Shown in pieces: positions 8,900 to 17,688 of a stretch of 35,797 bases of DNA. Origin of the DNA: Methanotrichaceae archaeon (GTDB lineage: Archaea > Halobacteriota > Methanosarcinia > Methanotrichales > Methanotrichaceae). A program made the translations under genes and the position numbers. The stretch lies in assembly GCA_013178225.1 (NCBI GenBank), contig JABLXE010000021.1, positions 1 to 35,797 of the forward strand. Direction: 5' to 3'. Numbering within the stretch: the first letter of the stretch is position 1; the number at the start of each line of letters is the position of its first letter. The notes beneath the pieces are model-generated. The model saw only the letters and a program-made list of their open reading frames with translations. It had not been told where the DNA came from and ran no database searches.

Positions 8900-9529
8900 T
8901 CATATCGCGGAGCCCAGCCAGGTGGCCAGGCTCATCATGAAACCCGCGAAGATGGGGATGGTCAGGTTGTCATCCAGGCTCCGGTTGCGGAAGAAGAGCG
9001 CCACGGAGTCGGCAACGGTGGCCCCGACGGCTCCTGCCAGATAGACCGGAAAGGAAAGATGCGTGACCGCCGAGGAGAAGTAGCCGATGGCAAGACAGGC
9101 CAAAAACATGGCCGAGACCACCGGAAAGGGCTTGACGGATCTTTCTCCCCCGGTCCTGACATTGGAGTCCCGCAGGACCGACCCCACGATTCCGCTGACC
9201 GCATCGCCCAAGGAGAGCATGAGCATGGAGGCCACGGCGATCATGGGCTGGAAAAGGACCACCGTCAGGAGGCTGCCAATGATATAGTATACGTATCCGG
9301 CCACCTTGTTCTGCTCCTGTTCACGAGTCTCAGGAAGGCTGATCTTTCCCCGCAGGCGGCCTGCCTCCAGGGCCAGAGCCACCAGTAGCGCCACAGCTAT
9401 CATCGCTGCGGTGTAGAGGCGGCCGAAGATCAGGATGCCAGCCGGCACTGAGAGGCCGGTGATGTGGATTGCCTTTCGCCGGATCTCTTTTTTCAGGGCT
9501 GCCCGCCACTCTGGGATAACCTTCCACAA
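8900..9529 (-). CDS. polyprenol/dolichol/phytol kinase-like membrane protein
   Basis: A 209-residue integral membrane protein of the SEC59/DGK1/VTE5 family, whose members phosphorylate polyprenols, diacylglycerol or phytol, often with CTP. It begins with the typical ELRRKAIH-like segment (here EIRRKAIHITGL). About six hydrophobic helices follow, with the conserved cytosolic LSLGDAVSGIVGS and the ERSVKPFPVVSAMFL region. In archaea such enzymes may serve dolichol-linked glycosylation or isoprenoid salvage; the substrate cannot be told. It starts 14 bases after glyS ends, so the two form an operon. Confidence 0.85.
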   Translation of the reverse strand: MWKVIPEWRAALKKEIRRKAIHITGLSVPAGILIFGRLYTAAMIAVALLVALALEAGRLRGKISLPETREQEQNKVAGYVYYIIGSLLTVVLFQPMIAVASMLMLSLGDAVSGIVGSVLRDSNVRTGGERSVKPFPVVSAMFLACLAIGYFSSAVTHLSFPVYLAGAVGATVADSVALFFRNRSLDDNLTIPIFAGFMMSLATWLGSAI

Positions 9530-9543
9530 GCTATTTTCACCTT

Positions 9544-11304
9544 TCAGGCGGCAGGGGATTCCTGCTCTTTGGCCGAAGAGACCGGCTCTCCAGCGTCCTC
9601 AAACTTGAGGGCCCCGGAGCGGAGCTGCTCCAGCTTCTCACACAGCTCTTCGACCTTGACCCTCACCTGGTTCATGGAATCCCGGTCGCGAATGGTAACC
9701 GTCCCCTGTTCCACCGTCTCGTAGTCCACGGTGACGTCGTAGGGCGTACCGATTTCATCATTTCTGCGATAGCGCCTGCCAATTGAGCCCGAGGTGTCGT
9801 AGTCAACCCGGAAGCCCAGGACCCGCAAATCATCCACAATCTTCCTGGCCGGCCTGACTAGCTCATCACGGTCCATGAGCGGCAGGACCGCTACCTCGAT
9901 TGGTGCCACCGCCGGCGAGAGCCTGAGAACCGATCGAGCCTCTCCGTCTACCGTATCCTCGTAGTAGGCGTGGTCCAATACGCTGTAGGTTATGCGGTCT
10001 ATGCCGAACGAAGGCTCGATCACGTGAGGAACTATCTCCTCTCCTCGCACCTCTTCTTCCACCGTCTCGTAGGAGACCAGCGAGGAATCGATCTCGATCT
10101 TCTCTCCACCCAGGTCTATCAGGATCCGCTCGCCCTCCAGCTCTTCCGGATTCAGGGATTTGAGGGCCTCGGCCACGGCCTTGGCCTGGCCCTTGAAGCG
10201 GGGCCCGAGCGCCTTCATGTCCGGCTTGACCACCAGCTTCTGTCGCTTGACCGGCTTTTCGAAGGGCACAAAGACCTTGAGGTTCACCTTGCTGATGTCC
10301 ATGTGGGCCTTGAGGTCGTAGTCAGTGCGGTCGGCGATGCCGACGATCTCTATCCAGCCCAGGCGGTCCAGCAGAACCTCGGCGTCCCAGCAGTCTGCCG
10401 CGTAATGCGCCATCTCGTCCGACTGGTGCTGCCGGAAGCGCATCCTCTCCGGCGAGACTCCCACCGCCAGCAGGAACTGATAGGTTCTGGCCACGTAGTA
10501 GGCCAGCATCTGGTGGGCTACCACTCCCCTCTCCACCGCCTCGCCAAAGGTCATCTCCTCCGGCTCTCCCCTCTCCTGAGCGGCCTGGGAGTAGAACTTC
10601 ATGCGAACGTCCTTCACCTCATCGAAGCGGGGGTGGGTCTTGTCCCGGGGGTCTATGAATATCTCGGCCTCGGCCTGGGTGAACTCCCGAAGGCGGATGA
10701 CTCCCTGGCGGGGCGAGATCTCGTTTCGATAGGACTTGCCGATCTGCACCGCCGCAAAAGGAAGGCGGTCGCGGAAGTAGCGCAGCAGGCGGGGGAAGTT
10801 GATGAACATGCCCTGTGCGGTCTCCGGCCTCAGGTATCCGGCCATCTTATTCCCTGGACCAATCATGGTCTTGAACATGAGATTGAACTCGTAGACCTCA
10901 GACAGCTCTCCGCCGCACTCGGGGCAGCCGATTTCGTTCTCTTTGATGACGCTGTATATCTCCTGATTGGAGAGGGCGTCCGGAACCTCTATGATATGCT
11001 TGATCAGGTGGTCGGCGCGGTAGATCTCCTTGCACTCTTTGCAGGAAGTGAGGGGATCGGAAAATCCGCTCAGATGGCCCGAGGCCTGGAATATGCCTTC
11101 CACGCCTATGGTCGGGGCTTCGATCTCGGCGAAACCCTCCTTTATGACGAAGAACTGACGCCAGATGTCCTCTATCCGCCTCTTTAAGGGGGCACCGAGA
11201 GGACCGTAATCGTAAAATCCCGCTGCTCCCCCGTAGAGCTCAAAGGCGGGCCACAGAAAGCCCCGTCTCCGGGCAAGCTCGGTTACCTTCTCGTAATTAT
11301 CCAT
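9544..11304 (-). CDS. glyS: glycyl-tRNA synthetase, archaeal/eukaryotic dimeric type
   Basis: A class II synthetase of about 586 residues that charges tRNA-Gly. The N-terminus (MDNYEKVTELARRRGFLWP, then YGGAAGFYDYGPLGAPLKRR) is diagnostic. A zinc-like insertion has CKECKEIYRADHL and CPECGGEL. Class II motifs follow, with FRNEISPR-like SYRNEISPRQGVIRLREFTQ and the late GIDRITYSVLDHAYYED region. The C-terminal anticodon domain is intact. The reading frame is open to 11334, but GAGG seven to eight bases before the ATG at 11304 and the family N-terminus favour this start. The polyprenol kinase gene follows at once. Confidence 0.96.
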   Translation of the reverse strand: MDNYEKVTELARRRGFLWPAFELYGGAAGFYDYGPLGAPLKRRIEDIWRQFFVIKEGFAEIEAPTIGVEGIFQASGHLSGFSDPLTSCKECKEIYRADHLIKHIIEVPDALSNQEIYSVIKENEIGCPECGGELSEVYEFNLMFKTMIGPGNKMAGYLRPETAQGMFINFPRLLRYFRDRLPFAAVQIGKSYRNEISPRQGVIRLREFTQAEAEIFIDPRDKTHPRFDEVKDVRMKFYSQAAQERGEPEEMTFGEAVERGVVAHQMLAYYVARTYQFLLAVGVSPERMRFRQHQSDEMAHYAADCWDAEVLLDRLGWIEIVGIADRTDYDLKAHMDISKVNLKVFVPFEKPVKRQKLVVKPDMKALGPRFKGQAKAVAEALKSLNPEELEGERILIDLGGEKIEIDSSLVSYETVEEEVRGEEIVPHVIEPSFGIDRITYSVLDHAYYEDTVDGEARSVLRLSPAVAPIEVAVLPLMDRDELVRPARKIVDDLRVLGFRVDYDTSGSIGRRYRRNDEIGTPYDVTVDYETVEQGTVTIRDRDSMNQVRVKVEELCEKLEQLRSGALKFEDAGEPVSSAKEQESPAA

Positions 11305-11428
11305 GACAATCCTCGCTAGGGGCTTTAAGAGCACAGAGGTGATTTAATCTTTGTCATGTCAGCGGATCATGGAAGGCTCAGGCAGCACCATTTTCGCGCC
11401 CCGCGGGGATAAAAAGGAAAGCTCCAAA

Positions 11429-11447
11429 ATAGCTGAATCGCAGCTAT
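11429..11447 (-). terminator. hairpin terminator after the NTF2-like gene
   Basis: ATAGCTG, a 5-base loop and CAGCTAT form a perfect 7-bp stem. On the minus strand it is followed by TTTTGG, and on the plus strand by CAGATTTTTAG, so it could work in both directions. Confidence 0.5.
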
Positions 11448-11460
11448 CAGATTTTTAGTC

Positions 11461-11892
11461 CTATGCTCTATCCGGAAATGACCTTCCAGCCTTTTGTCTC
11501 ATATCCGGAAGGGAGAAATGGATATGCACAATGCGCCATTCGTTGCCCACTTTCTTCAAAACGGCGCTCATTCTGCCCTCCAGATGCATCGCTTCGCCGC
11601 CGTTTATTGCGGAGACCTGGCAGCTTCCAGCGCACCAGGCTACGCTGCCCTCTTTATCCAGCGAGTCTGGATTGAATTTCAAGAGAAGGTCCCCGCTTTG
11701 GGCGAAATCTCTCTCCAATTGAGATCTCAGCTCCATTGAATTGTTCACAACTTCGTCAGGCCCGGAGCCGTAGCCGAAGAAATTGCCATCAATTATCGCG
11801 AAAATTTTATCGAGATCTTTCTTCGAGTAGTAATTTGCATAGTTTGATAGCGTTTCAGCGACTTCTGCCCTAGACTGTACATCGATTGCCAT
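11461..11892 (-). CDS. NTF2-like (SnoaL/DUF4440-type) protein
   Basis: A 143-residue protein with the NTF2-like cone fold pattern. There is an N-terminal helix (about 8-30: EVAETLSNYANYYSKKDLDK), then IFAIIDGNFFGYGSGPDE, and a C-terminal sheet ending in NEWRIVHIHFSLP. Members of this superfamily range from ketosteroid isomerase-like enzymes to ligand-binding proteins, so no reaction can be assigned. It stands alone on the minus strand. A second NTF2-like protein is encoded at 27.0 kb, but the two are clearly diverged. Confidence 0.8.
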   Translation of the reverse strand: MAIDVQSRAEVAETLSNYANYYSKKDLDKIFAIIDGNFFGYGSGPDEVVNNSMELRSQLERDFAQSGDLLLKFNPDSLDKEGSVAWCAGSCQVSAINGGEAMHLEGRMSAVLKKVGNEWRIVHIHFSLPDMRQKAGRSFPDRA

Positions 11893-12031
11893 AGATAACT
11901 CTATAATTTAATTATATATGTATTGATCGCCAGGGCCGGGCCTGAACACCTCAATTGAATTATCATCGATCTTGTTGTTTAAACTTGGATGTTGAATCGA
12001 AAAAAAATAGAGGGGGCCTGGGCCTTGGGAT

Positions 12032-12166
12032 CTAGCCCAGGGCCGACACTGCCAACAGTGTGCCGAAGGCCACCGCTACTGAGCAGAGAAGAAAAAGATC
12101 GCTGTATTTGTGTTTCATGAGCTTTCGGAGGCCAGCAGTCAATGTGCTGACGTTATTGATATTCAT
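12032..12166 (-). CDS. 44-residue single-helix membrane peptide
   Basis: The frame is open to 12250, but AAGGAGAG eight bases before the ATG at 12166 points to a 44-residue product beginning MNINNVSTLTAGL. A basic segment (RKLMKHKYSD) precedes one hydrophobic helix (about 24-42), so the C-terminus should lie in or outside the membrane. No family is recognised; the good ribosome site is the main support. Confidence 0.5.
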   Translation of the reverse strand: MNINNVSTLTAGLRKLMKHKYSDLFLLCSVAVAFGTLLAVSALG

Positions 12167-12589
12167 ATCCCCACTCTCCTTACCCGACACAAAACTCACC
12201 CCACTCATGAAGAGTACTTCTATGGCTGCATTTAAGTAACTATTTTTCACATTGAGGTTTTATTAGGTTTAACATCTCATTTTTGGCTCATGTGAGCTTC
12301 ATATTAGACTCATGGAGATCCGAATCCGGAAAGATCATCAGATGCATGTCCAGCGTTTTTTCCGCATCCTCCGTTCCAGGCTGGCAAGCGATCCAAATAG
12401 TCTACAGAAGCGTTTTTTGGGCGTCTTTTCTCTTGGACCCAGGCCTGCACCATTCGACTCTTGCAGATTTGGGTGGCAAGATTGGTCGATGCCAGACCGC
12501 TTGGCAAAGCCTCTGCCAAAAATTATAAAATTACCGGCGATCGGATGCCGGCAAAAAAGGAATCTAATTGAGCATTTCGGGCCCTGGAT
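12167..12589. other. intergenic region without a convincing gene
   Basis: Several overlapping short frames occur on both strands, but none has a ribosome site or a recognisable product. The right end holds the terminator of the second Hsp20 gene (12515-12552). Confidence 0.4.
12515..12552 (-). terminator. terminator of Hsp20 copy 2
   Basis: On the minus strand a GCCGG...CCGGC stem with an 8-base loop (12534-12551) is followed by AATTTTATAATTTTT, about 40 bases past the Hsp20 stop codon. A G/C stem plus T-rich tract fits an archaeal or intrinsic-like terminator. Confidence 0.5.
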
Positions 12590-13177
12590 CTACTCGATGT
12601 TTATCTCCTTGGCCTTTCTCTTCTCCTTCTTCTCCAGGTCAATTGTCAGGACGCCGTTCTTGTAGGAGGCCGTGGTGCTGTCCGGGTCCACGGACGCGCC
12701 CAGCTGGATCATCTTGTAGTACTTCTTCTCGTCCTCGGTCTGAATCTGTATGCTGGTATCAGCCACATCCAGCTTGATCTTCTCCTTATCGACTCCGGGA
12801 AGCTCCACATAGATCTTATAGCGATCCTTTTCGTCCATCACATCCACCATGGGCTCCCGGCCGGCTGCCGGCTCGATGCCGCGGTAAGACGGCTTGATGT
12901 TTCCGAACTCGCGAAAGATGGGCTCCTTTCCCGGCTCGGCGGTATATGAGAAGCCGTAGACGAAGGGACCGTATCGGCGTACGACGCCGGATGGCGTGTT
13001 CTCCTCTTTCACCATCTCCTGGAAGTCGGACGGCATTGAGGTCTCAAATCTCTTGATCATCTCGTCGAAGGGCTCCTTGAACCAGTTTTCCTCTGATTTA
13101 TCCTTTCTTTCCAGGGGAAATCCCCTCCAGAAGTTCTCCATTATATCAAATATTGACGGGTATCTCTTGTCCCACAT
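12590..13177 (-). CDS. Hsp20/alpha-crystallin small heat-shock protein (copy 2)
   Basis: A 195-residue paralogue of the Hsp20 at 2.7 kb, alike along its whole length (KRYPSIFDIMENFWRG at the N-terminus; GPFVYGFSYTAEPGKEP; YKIYVELPGVDKEKIKLD; ASYKNGVLTIDLEKKEK). The C-terminal INIE supplies the I-x-I anchor. The frame can start at a GTG (13186), but GAGGTG lies at good distance from the ATG at 13177, matching the start of copy 1. It has its own TATA box and terminator and so is a single-gene unit. The two copies probably arose by duplication and may form mixed oligomers. Confidence 0.95.
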   Translation of the reverse strand: MWDKRYPSIFDIMENFWRGFPLERKDKSEENWFKEPFDEMIKRFETSMPSDFQEMVKEENTPSGVVRRYGPFVYGFSYTAEPGKEPIFREFGNIKPSYRGIEPAAGREPMVDVMDEKDRYKIYVELPGVDKEKIKLDVADTSIQIQTEDEKKYYKMIQLGASVDPDSTTASYKNGVLTIDLEKKEKRKAKEINIE

Positions 13178-13228
13178 TTGATTCACCTCATGATTACTTA
13201 TGTTTACTAACCTAAAGATAGTGCTAGG

Positions 13229-13238
13229 ATATAAATTT
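13229..13238 (-). promoter_or_regulatory. TATA box of Hsp20 copy 2
   Basis: The minus strand reads AAATTTATATCC here, about 55 bases before the ATG, which leaves a leader of about 25-30 bases containing the GAGGTG ribosome site. Confidence 0.5.
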
Positions 13239-13353
13239 TTTGTCCTCCCTCTCAGCTGGCGGATGAGGTGAGATTTTTACAGGAAGCTTCTTGTGCTTTG
13301 AAGCCCCAGATTAGAGCAGACAGGACGGTTATCATCGGACGGAGACTGCTGCA

Positions 13354-13680
13354 ATGACTGCGAAAATTGTTCAATTTGAGGCCGAGATCAGAGACCCCAG
13401 CCGGATCAGATCGAGGGTGGTTTGGCCGGATTCTGCCGGCCCCTGGATAGAGGGCGGTTTGGAGGACCTGATGGTTCACTTCACCTACGCCGGCTGGACT
13501 GCTTTTCGCTTGGGGCTTTCCCTTTCCATGATCCTGTCCAGCCAGGAGGAGCAGATGGGCCAGACCGTCTCAGATATGATGAGCAAATTGATTCAAGCTC
13601 TGGGCGCAGTGGAGCTGGCTGAAGTCAGGCTGACCCGTGACGCGCTGGAAGAGCTGAAAAGAGACCGCATTGAGCCGTGA
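13354..13680 (+). CDS. hypothetical 108-residue protein
   Basis: No family was recognised. The protein has a mixed beta-like start (TAKIVQFEAEIRDPSRIRSR), a hydrophobic middle (LMVHFTYAGWTAFRLGLSLS) and a helical, charged C-terminus (about 65-105). GC-rich third positions and a steady composition suggest real coding. GGAG lies about 11 bases before the ATG. It ends 25 bases before the convergent tRNA-Gln gene. Confidence 0.55.
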   Translation: MTAKIVQFEAEIRDPSRIRSRVVWPDSAGPWIEGGLEDLMVHFTYAGWTAFRLGLSLSMILSSQEEQMGQTVSDMMSKLIQALGAVELAEVRLTRDALEELKRDRIEP

Positions 13681-13705
13681 CTTTTAGGATGGTTGCTAAG
13701 GATAG

Positions 13706-13778
13706 TAGCCCGGCCAGGATTCGAACCTAGGTGAGGAGGTCCAGAGCCTCCCGTGATTGACCGCTACACTACCGGGCT
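13706..13778 (-). tRNA. tRNA-Gln (anticodon CTG)
   Basis: The minus strand folds into a full cloverleaf. The acceptor AGCCCGG pairs perfectly with CCGGGCT, followed by discriminator A and no encoded CCA. The anticodon stem GGAGG/CCTCC encloses the loop CTCTGGA, giving anticodon CTG. The T arm is CTAGG-TTCGAAT-CCTGG, with one G-T pair. There is no intron. It reads CAG codons; in archaea tRNA-Gln is usually charged with Glu first and then amidated by GatDE. Confidence 0.95.
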
Positions 13779-13844
13779 TCGCGGTTAATCACGCCAAAGG
13801 TGGTTATTAATCTATCGATCGGAGGCAATTGACGGTTCCGCGGC

Positions 13845-14504
13845 TCATCCTGAAACTGCCTTCTTTGTCCGGGGGTACTCCAGGAGAATAATCTTTTTGC
13901 TGAGCCTTTGTAGATCCTCTTTTTTCAGCTGCAGGCTCTCTCGCGGCCCCTCGTAATCGCGATCTTTGATGAAGCCGTCCACGCGATCCAGGTAAAAGGT
14001 GAGTGCCTTGGTATGATAATGCATGGGCAGCGTGATTCGCGGACTCAGCTGATTCTCCACCTCGTGGGCCCCGTCGGAATCGATGGTGTAGACTCCTCCC
14101 ACCGGTATGAAGAGCATATCGACGGAGCCGATGGCCGAGACTTCTTTTTCGCTCAGGCTGTGTCCGAGATCACCCAGGTGACAAAAGCGTATTTTATCGA
14201 GCTGGAAACAGAAGATGGTATTGCTGCCGCGGAGCTTGCCGTGGGCTTCGTCGTGGTAGGTTTCAATGCCCTTGAAATCAACCCCCAAGACGGAATGCTG
14301 GCCAGGCCCTCTTACCACTGCCGGCTTTCCCTTCACCGCGGCGACATTGTTGTGGTCATGATGATTGTGGCTTACGGTGACGATGTCGGCCTCCACCTGT
14401 GGAAGCCTGTAGCCAACCGCCTCGTCGAACGGATCGGTCAGGACTGATGGTCCGTCTTCGGGCAAGATATGAAAGCAAGAATGGCCAAGCCAAAATATTC
14501 TCAT
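13845..14504 (-). CDS. metallo-beta-lactamase-fold hydrolase (UPF0173-like)
   Basis: A 219-residue zinc-type hydrolase fold of unknown substrate. It begins MRIFWLGHSCFHI, as UPF0173/YtnP-like archaeal proteins do. The metal motif is SHNHHDHNN (about 45-53), of the HxHxDH type. Later ligands are supplied by HLGDLGH (about 109-115) and LPMHYHT (about 159-165). No signal peptide is present, so it is cytoplasmic. It lies 30 bases downstream of taw2 on the same strand and may share its transcript. Confidence 0.85.
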   Translation of the reverse strand: MRIFWLGHSCFHILPEDGPSVLTDPFDEAVGYRLPQVEADIVTVSHNHHDHNNVAAVKGKPAVVRGPGQHSVLGVDFKGIETYHDEAHGKLRGSNTIFCFQLDKIRFCHLGDLGHSLSEKEVSAIGSVDMLFIPVGGVYTIDSDGAHEVENQLSPRITLPMHYHTKALTFYLDRVDGFIKDRDYEGPRESLQLKKEDLQRLSKKIILLEYPRTKKAVSG

Positions 14505-14533
14505 AATTATTTAGTGGTGGTTCATGCTAGAAA

Positions 14534-15562
14534 TCATTTGTCTATACGCGCATCCACCACCGCATGAACCACGCCCGGAGAGTATTTCTTCACTCTGCTG
14601 CAGCCGATGATCTCCGCTTTTCTACCTTCCTCATCTGCCGCCTTTACCACATCATCGATTGCCCTCGCGGGATAGAGCCGGGAGGGGATGGTCTGATGGT
14701 AGTGAAGCATCCCTCCGGGCCGAAGGGCCCGGATGCCCGTTTGCAGGTACTGGTCCGTCACCTGCACCATTCCCATGATCACCCGGTCGGCCAGGCCCAC
14801 GGGTGTCCGGTCTCTGCAGTCGCCCAGCAGCGGCCGGACTCTGTCTGCCACATGGTTGAGCTGGACGCTGTCCTGGAGGTAGTGAAATGCCACCGGGTTC
14901 AGCTCAATGGCCAGGATCTTTCTGGGATTCGAATGGACGGCCATGGGCAGTGACAGGTATCCAATTCCGGCGAACATGTCCACCACGGTCTCGTCTCTTC
15001 CGAGCCTGCTCATGCGGATTCGTTCGCGAAGGTTTCCCTGAGAAAACATTATCCGTGCTGCATCAAGCTTAAAGCGAACGCCGTTTTCCACGTGGACCGT
15101 TTCAGTTATGCTGCCGGCTATGATCTCTCTTCTGGGCTGGCGCAGCTGGCCCTCGATTCCAAAATCGCGCAAGACCGTTTTGCAGCGCGGGTACATTGAG
15201 AGCAGCGCCCGCGCGATCCTGGGACAGAGACGATCCAGCCGCGAATCGATCTTTACTATAATCACCTGGCCCAAGATGAACCAGCCCCTGGGCAGGAGAT
15301 CGATCTCTTCCGAAGAAAGATCGGCCTTCAGCATCTCGGACAGTTCCGGAGCCTCGCGGTAGAATTCCGGATGGTCCTGCTGCCTGGCCTCATGGCCTGA
15401 TAGAGGCCCCAACAGCGGTATCTCTACAAATTCCTCCTGGGCGGTCACCTTCCTCCGGGGGTCCAATAGATCCTCGGCGATCGCCTGTCTCAAAATCGCT
15501 TGAGCTTCTTCTTTTCTGACCCGGACCACCAACCTAGCGCCTGGGAGTATAGCTCTGCTCAA
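14534..15562 (-). CDS. taw2: Taw2/TYW2-like tRNA-Phe wyosine aminocarboxypropyl transferase
   Basis: A Rossmann-fold SAM-binding protein of the Trm5/TYW2 family, 342 residues. The SAM motif VVDMFAGIGYLSLPM (about 190-204) and the AIELNPVAFHYL acidic loop are clear. The active-site region reads RVIMGMVQVTDQYL and then GGMLHYHQT, with the His-containing ending expected of TYW2 enzymes, not the N-L-P type of Trm5 methyltransferases. It should therefore transfer the 3-amino-3-carboxypropyl group of SAM to imG-14 at position 37 of tRNA-Phe. The annotated start overlaps the upstream gene by 29 bases; a TTG or GTG around 15530 (LVVRVRKEEA) is an alternative. Confidence 0.8.
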   Translation of the reverse strand: MSRAILPGARLVVRVRKEEAQAILRQAIAEDLLDPRRKVTAQEEFVEIPLLGPLSGHEARQQDHPEFYREAPELSEMLKADLSSEEIDLLPRGWFILGQVIIVKIDSRLDRLCPRIARALLSMYPRCKTVLRDFGIEGQLRQPRREIIAGSITETVHVENGVRFKLDAARIMFSQGNLRERIRMSRLGRDETVVDMFAGIGYLSLPMAVHSNPRKILAIELNPVAFHYLQDSVQLNHVADRVRPLLGDCRDRTPVGLADRVIMGMVQVTDQYLQTGIRALRPGGMLHYHQTIPSRLYPARAIDDVVKAADEEGRKAEIIGCSRVKKYSPGVVHAVVDARIDK

Positions 15563-16811
15563 AGGAGATACCTTCCTCTGTCAGATTGAACTGCAGGACC
15601 AAGGTGTCATCTTTGCGGGTCACTAAGTAGTCTTTGCCCAGAACCACGACGCCGGAGTCGAAATCTTCCGGCACGACCATGTCAAGGGTAATGGGCACAT
15701 GTGTCCAGTTGCCCATCAGGTATATTTTCACGCTGGCATCGTCGCTGGAATTGAGCTTAACTACGGTCTCGTCGGCATGCGATATGCTCACCACGCCGCC
15801 TCTAGCGCTTATGCTGCGGTCGATGTCCTTGGGAAGGAGCATCTGCACCTCATTCTCAACGCCGTCCGGGTTGATGATATCCATTCCCAGATAGGTCTCG
15901 TTGCTCGAGTTGGAGAGATAGGCGGAGTATTTCACGACCGAGGGCGATCCCGCCGGCTGCTGGCCTAAGAAGAAGGCCACTCCGGCAGTTATCAGTATCG
16001 CTGCCACCACCAATGCCGCGACGATTATTTTCGTCCTCTGGTCCTCGCCCTTCCTTCTTTCTTCAATCGGCGCCGTTTCACGACGCGGTTTCGGCATCTC
16101 TGGCGGAGGTGGCGGCGGAGTCGCTACCGTGGCTGACGGTGCGGGCTTTTCTTCAGGTACAGCGGGCTCATCCATCTCCAGATAGGGCTCGGCCGCGTGT
16201 CCCGGAAAGACCGGAGGCACATTTTTTTCCGGGGCCTTGGCCGGCTCTTCAGCCTTTGCCTGAGAAGCTTCCGCTGACACCACCGGCTCGGCCGGGGTTG
16301 CCGGCGCCTGTCCTGCAGATCCATTCTCCTCTTCCGCTGGAAGCTCTTCCGCCGGTTCGAAGCTCTCGTCGCTTGCTGAGACGAGGTCGATTTCTACCGG
16401 AGCCGGAGTCTTTCTCCTGGTGGGAAGGGTTACCGCTCCCTCTTCGAAGTTGAGCAACAGGTCGGTGTAAGTTCCGGATGCATCGATGAACCGCAGTGCT
16501 TTGGGCACTAGATAGGACACGCCAGATATCTTGACCTCTTCGAAGAACTCGGTGTTCTTCATCAGGCGGTCCTTAAAGGCATAGACGGCTCCGCTCTCCA
16601 TCTTGGAGTCGATCTCGCTCAGGCTGGGGAAGCGGTCTTCCTGAGAGGCCAGCTCCTTGGTGGCTCGCACATAGGCCTCAAAGAACACCCTGCTCATGCG
16701 ATTGAGCCTATTGGTATAGCGCCTATCGAAAAGGAAGGAGAAACTATCCCCCTTGAGCACCAGATTTTCCTCGCGGGCATGGCTCCAGGCAGAGAAGGAA
16801 ACGTCCATCAC
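15534..16811 (-). CDS. single-pass membrane protein with long Pro/Glu-rich linker
   Basis: A 425-residue protein of unknown function with clear architecture. Residues 1-125 form a soluble domain with charged helices (FDRRYTNRLNRMSRVFFEAY). A low-complexity Glu/Ala/Pro linker (about 130-255) includes a run of six prolines. One transmembrane helix lies at about 265-288, just after a basic stretch (EERRKGEDQRTK). The final 135 residues are beta-rich and hold N-x-S/T sequons (SNSSNET, KLNSSDD), so they should be outside the cell. A cytoplasmic domain tethered through the membrane to an external beta domain suggests sensing or cell-envelope anchoring. It is immediately upstream of, and overlaps, taw2. 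Confidence 0.75.
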   Translation of the reverse strand: MMDVSFSAWSHAREENLVLKGDSFSFLFDRRYTNRLNRMSRVFFEAYVRATKELASQEDRFPSLSEIDSKMESGAVYAFKDRLMKNTEFFEEVKISGVSYLVPKALRFIDASGTYTDLLLNFEEGAVTLPTRRKTPAPVEIDLVSASDESFEPAEELPAEEENGSAGQAPATPAEPVVSAEASQAKAEEPAKAPEKNVPPVFPGHAAEPYLEMDEPAVPEEKPAPSATVATPPPPPPEMPKPRRETAPIEERRKGEDQRTKIIVAALVVAAILITAGVAFFLGQQPAGSPSVVKYSAYLSNSSNETYLGMDIINPDGVENEVQMLLPKDIDRSISARGGVVSISHADETVVKLNSSDDASVKIYLMGNWTHVPITLDMVVPEDFDSGVVVLGKDYLVTRKDDTLVLQFNLTEEGISFEQSYTPRR

Positions 16812-16961
16812 ACAGCCATAATCTGCATGCGAATAAGTATTTTATGTAAGGTCGCATTCGTGGGTGAAGGGCCATCGGCCTCTTTGAGATAAAACGAGAT
16901 CTCATATCAATCTCGTATGAGAGGTATCTTTAAATCTCGATTAATAAGAATAGGAGATTTG

Positions 16962-17606
16962 ATGAAGCAATTGGCACTCTTGCCCATTCTTCTGCTGCTG
17001 GGGGTGGGGATGACCAGCGTGTCTGCATCTGCGGAGTTGACCGCTAGCCACAGCGTGCCTCCTTCTGCGTCCGTGGGCCAGACCGTGGCAGTGACTGTGA
17101 TGCTGTATAACGGCGGTTCCGAAAACACTCAGGTAGTGGTCACGCCCGGGCTTCCGTCCGGCGTGGTCACAGATCCTCCCGGGTCCTGGCCGTCATCGCT
17201 GAATCCGAAAAGTCAATCGGTGATCAGCTATCCCATCCGAGCAGTGGAAAGCGGAACATACTGGATTACCTCTCAAATAGCCTACTCAGAAGGGGGAGTA
17301 TGGCGAGAACTGCGTCTGGAGGCTCCCTTCACAGCCGAAGGCTCGCCGAGCACTCCGCTGGTTCCATCGCCGGAGTCTGCTCCGCCAAATACTCTTTCTT
17401 TGGAACCGTCAGGGAATGGCCAGCCCTCGACCAGCGTGCCACCCTCCGGTGGCGAGCCCGCGGCCAATAACAGGCCTAATTTTAATAACGAGCCTTCCTC
17501 CAACAAGGAGCCCCATTTAGATGCTGGGGCTCCGTCCAACGAGGCGGCTCCGGGAACTGAACCGGCCGGCGAGGCTTCTCCGGATGGGTCCTCTGCCGGT
17601 GTTTAA
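16962..17606 (+). CDS. secreted protein with CARDB/NEW3-like beta domain and disordered tail
   Basis: A 214-residue secreted protein. GGAG six bases before the ATG at 16962 decides the start; the frame is open further up to 16917. The first 24 residues are a signal peptide ending near SVSASAE. Residues 25-115 form a beta-sandwich-like domain, with VPPSASVGQTVAVTVMLYN of the kind found in CARDB and NEW3 adhesive domains. The rest (about 120-214) is Pro/Ser/Gly/Glu-rich with quasi-repeats of PSSN/PSNE and no hydrophobic anchor at the end. A surface or extracellular role is likely; the partner is unknown. Confidence 0.7.
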   Translation: MKQLALLPILLLLGVGMTSVSASAELTASHSVPPSASVGQTVAVTVMLYNGGSENTQVVVTPGLPSGVVTDPPGSWPSSLNPKSQSVISYPIRAVESGTYWITSQIAYSEGGVWRELRLEAPFTAEGSPSTPLVPSPESAPPNTLSLEPSGNGQPSTSVPPSGGEPAANNRPNFNNEPSSNKEPHLDAGAPSNEAAPGTEPAGEASPDGSSAGV

Positions 17607-17688
17607 GTGAGGCTGGATTTTGCGCTAGGGTTTTAAAAATCGAAAGGGAGAATTGAATAGCTCTCTTTTTGATCGTTGCGATCTTCTG

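Noticed and set aside
9970-11187. 405-codon plus-strand frame
   Set aside because: It is the antisense shadow of glyS, which has complete synthetase motifs on the other strand.
12310-12665. Overlapping frames of 69-117 codons on both strands before Hsp20 copy 2
   Set aside because: One runs into the Hsp20 gene in antisense and the others lack starts or family likeness.
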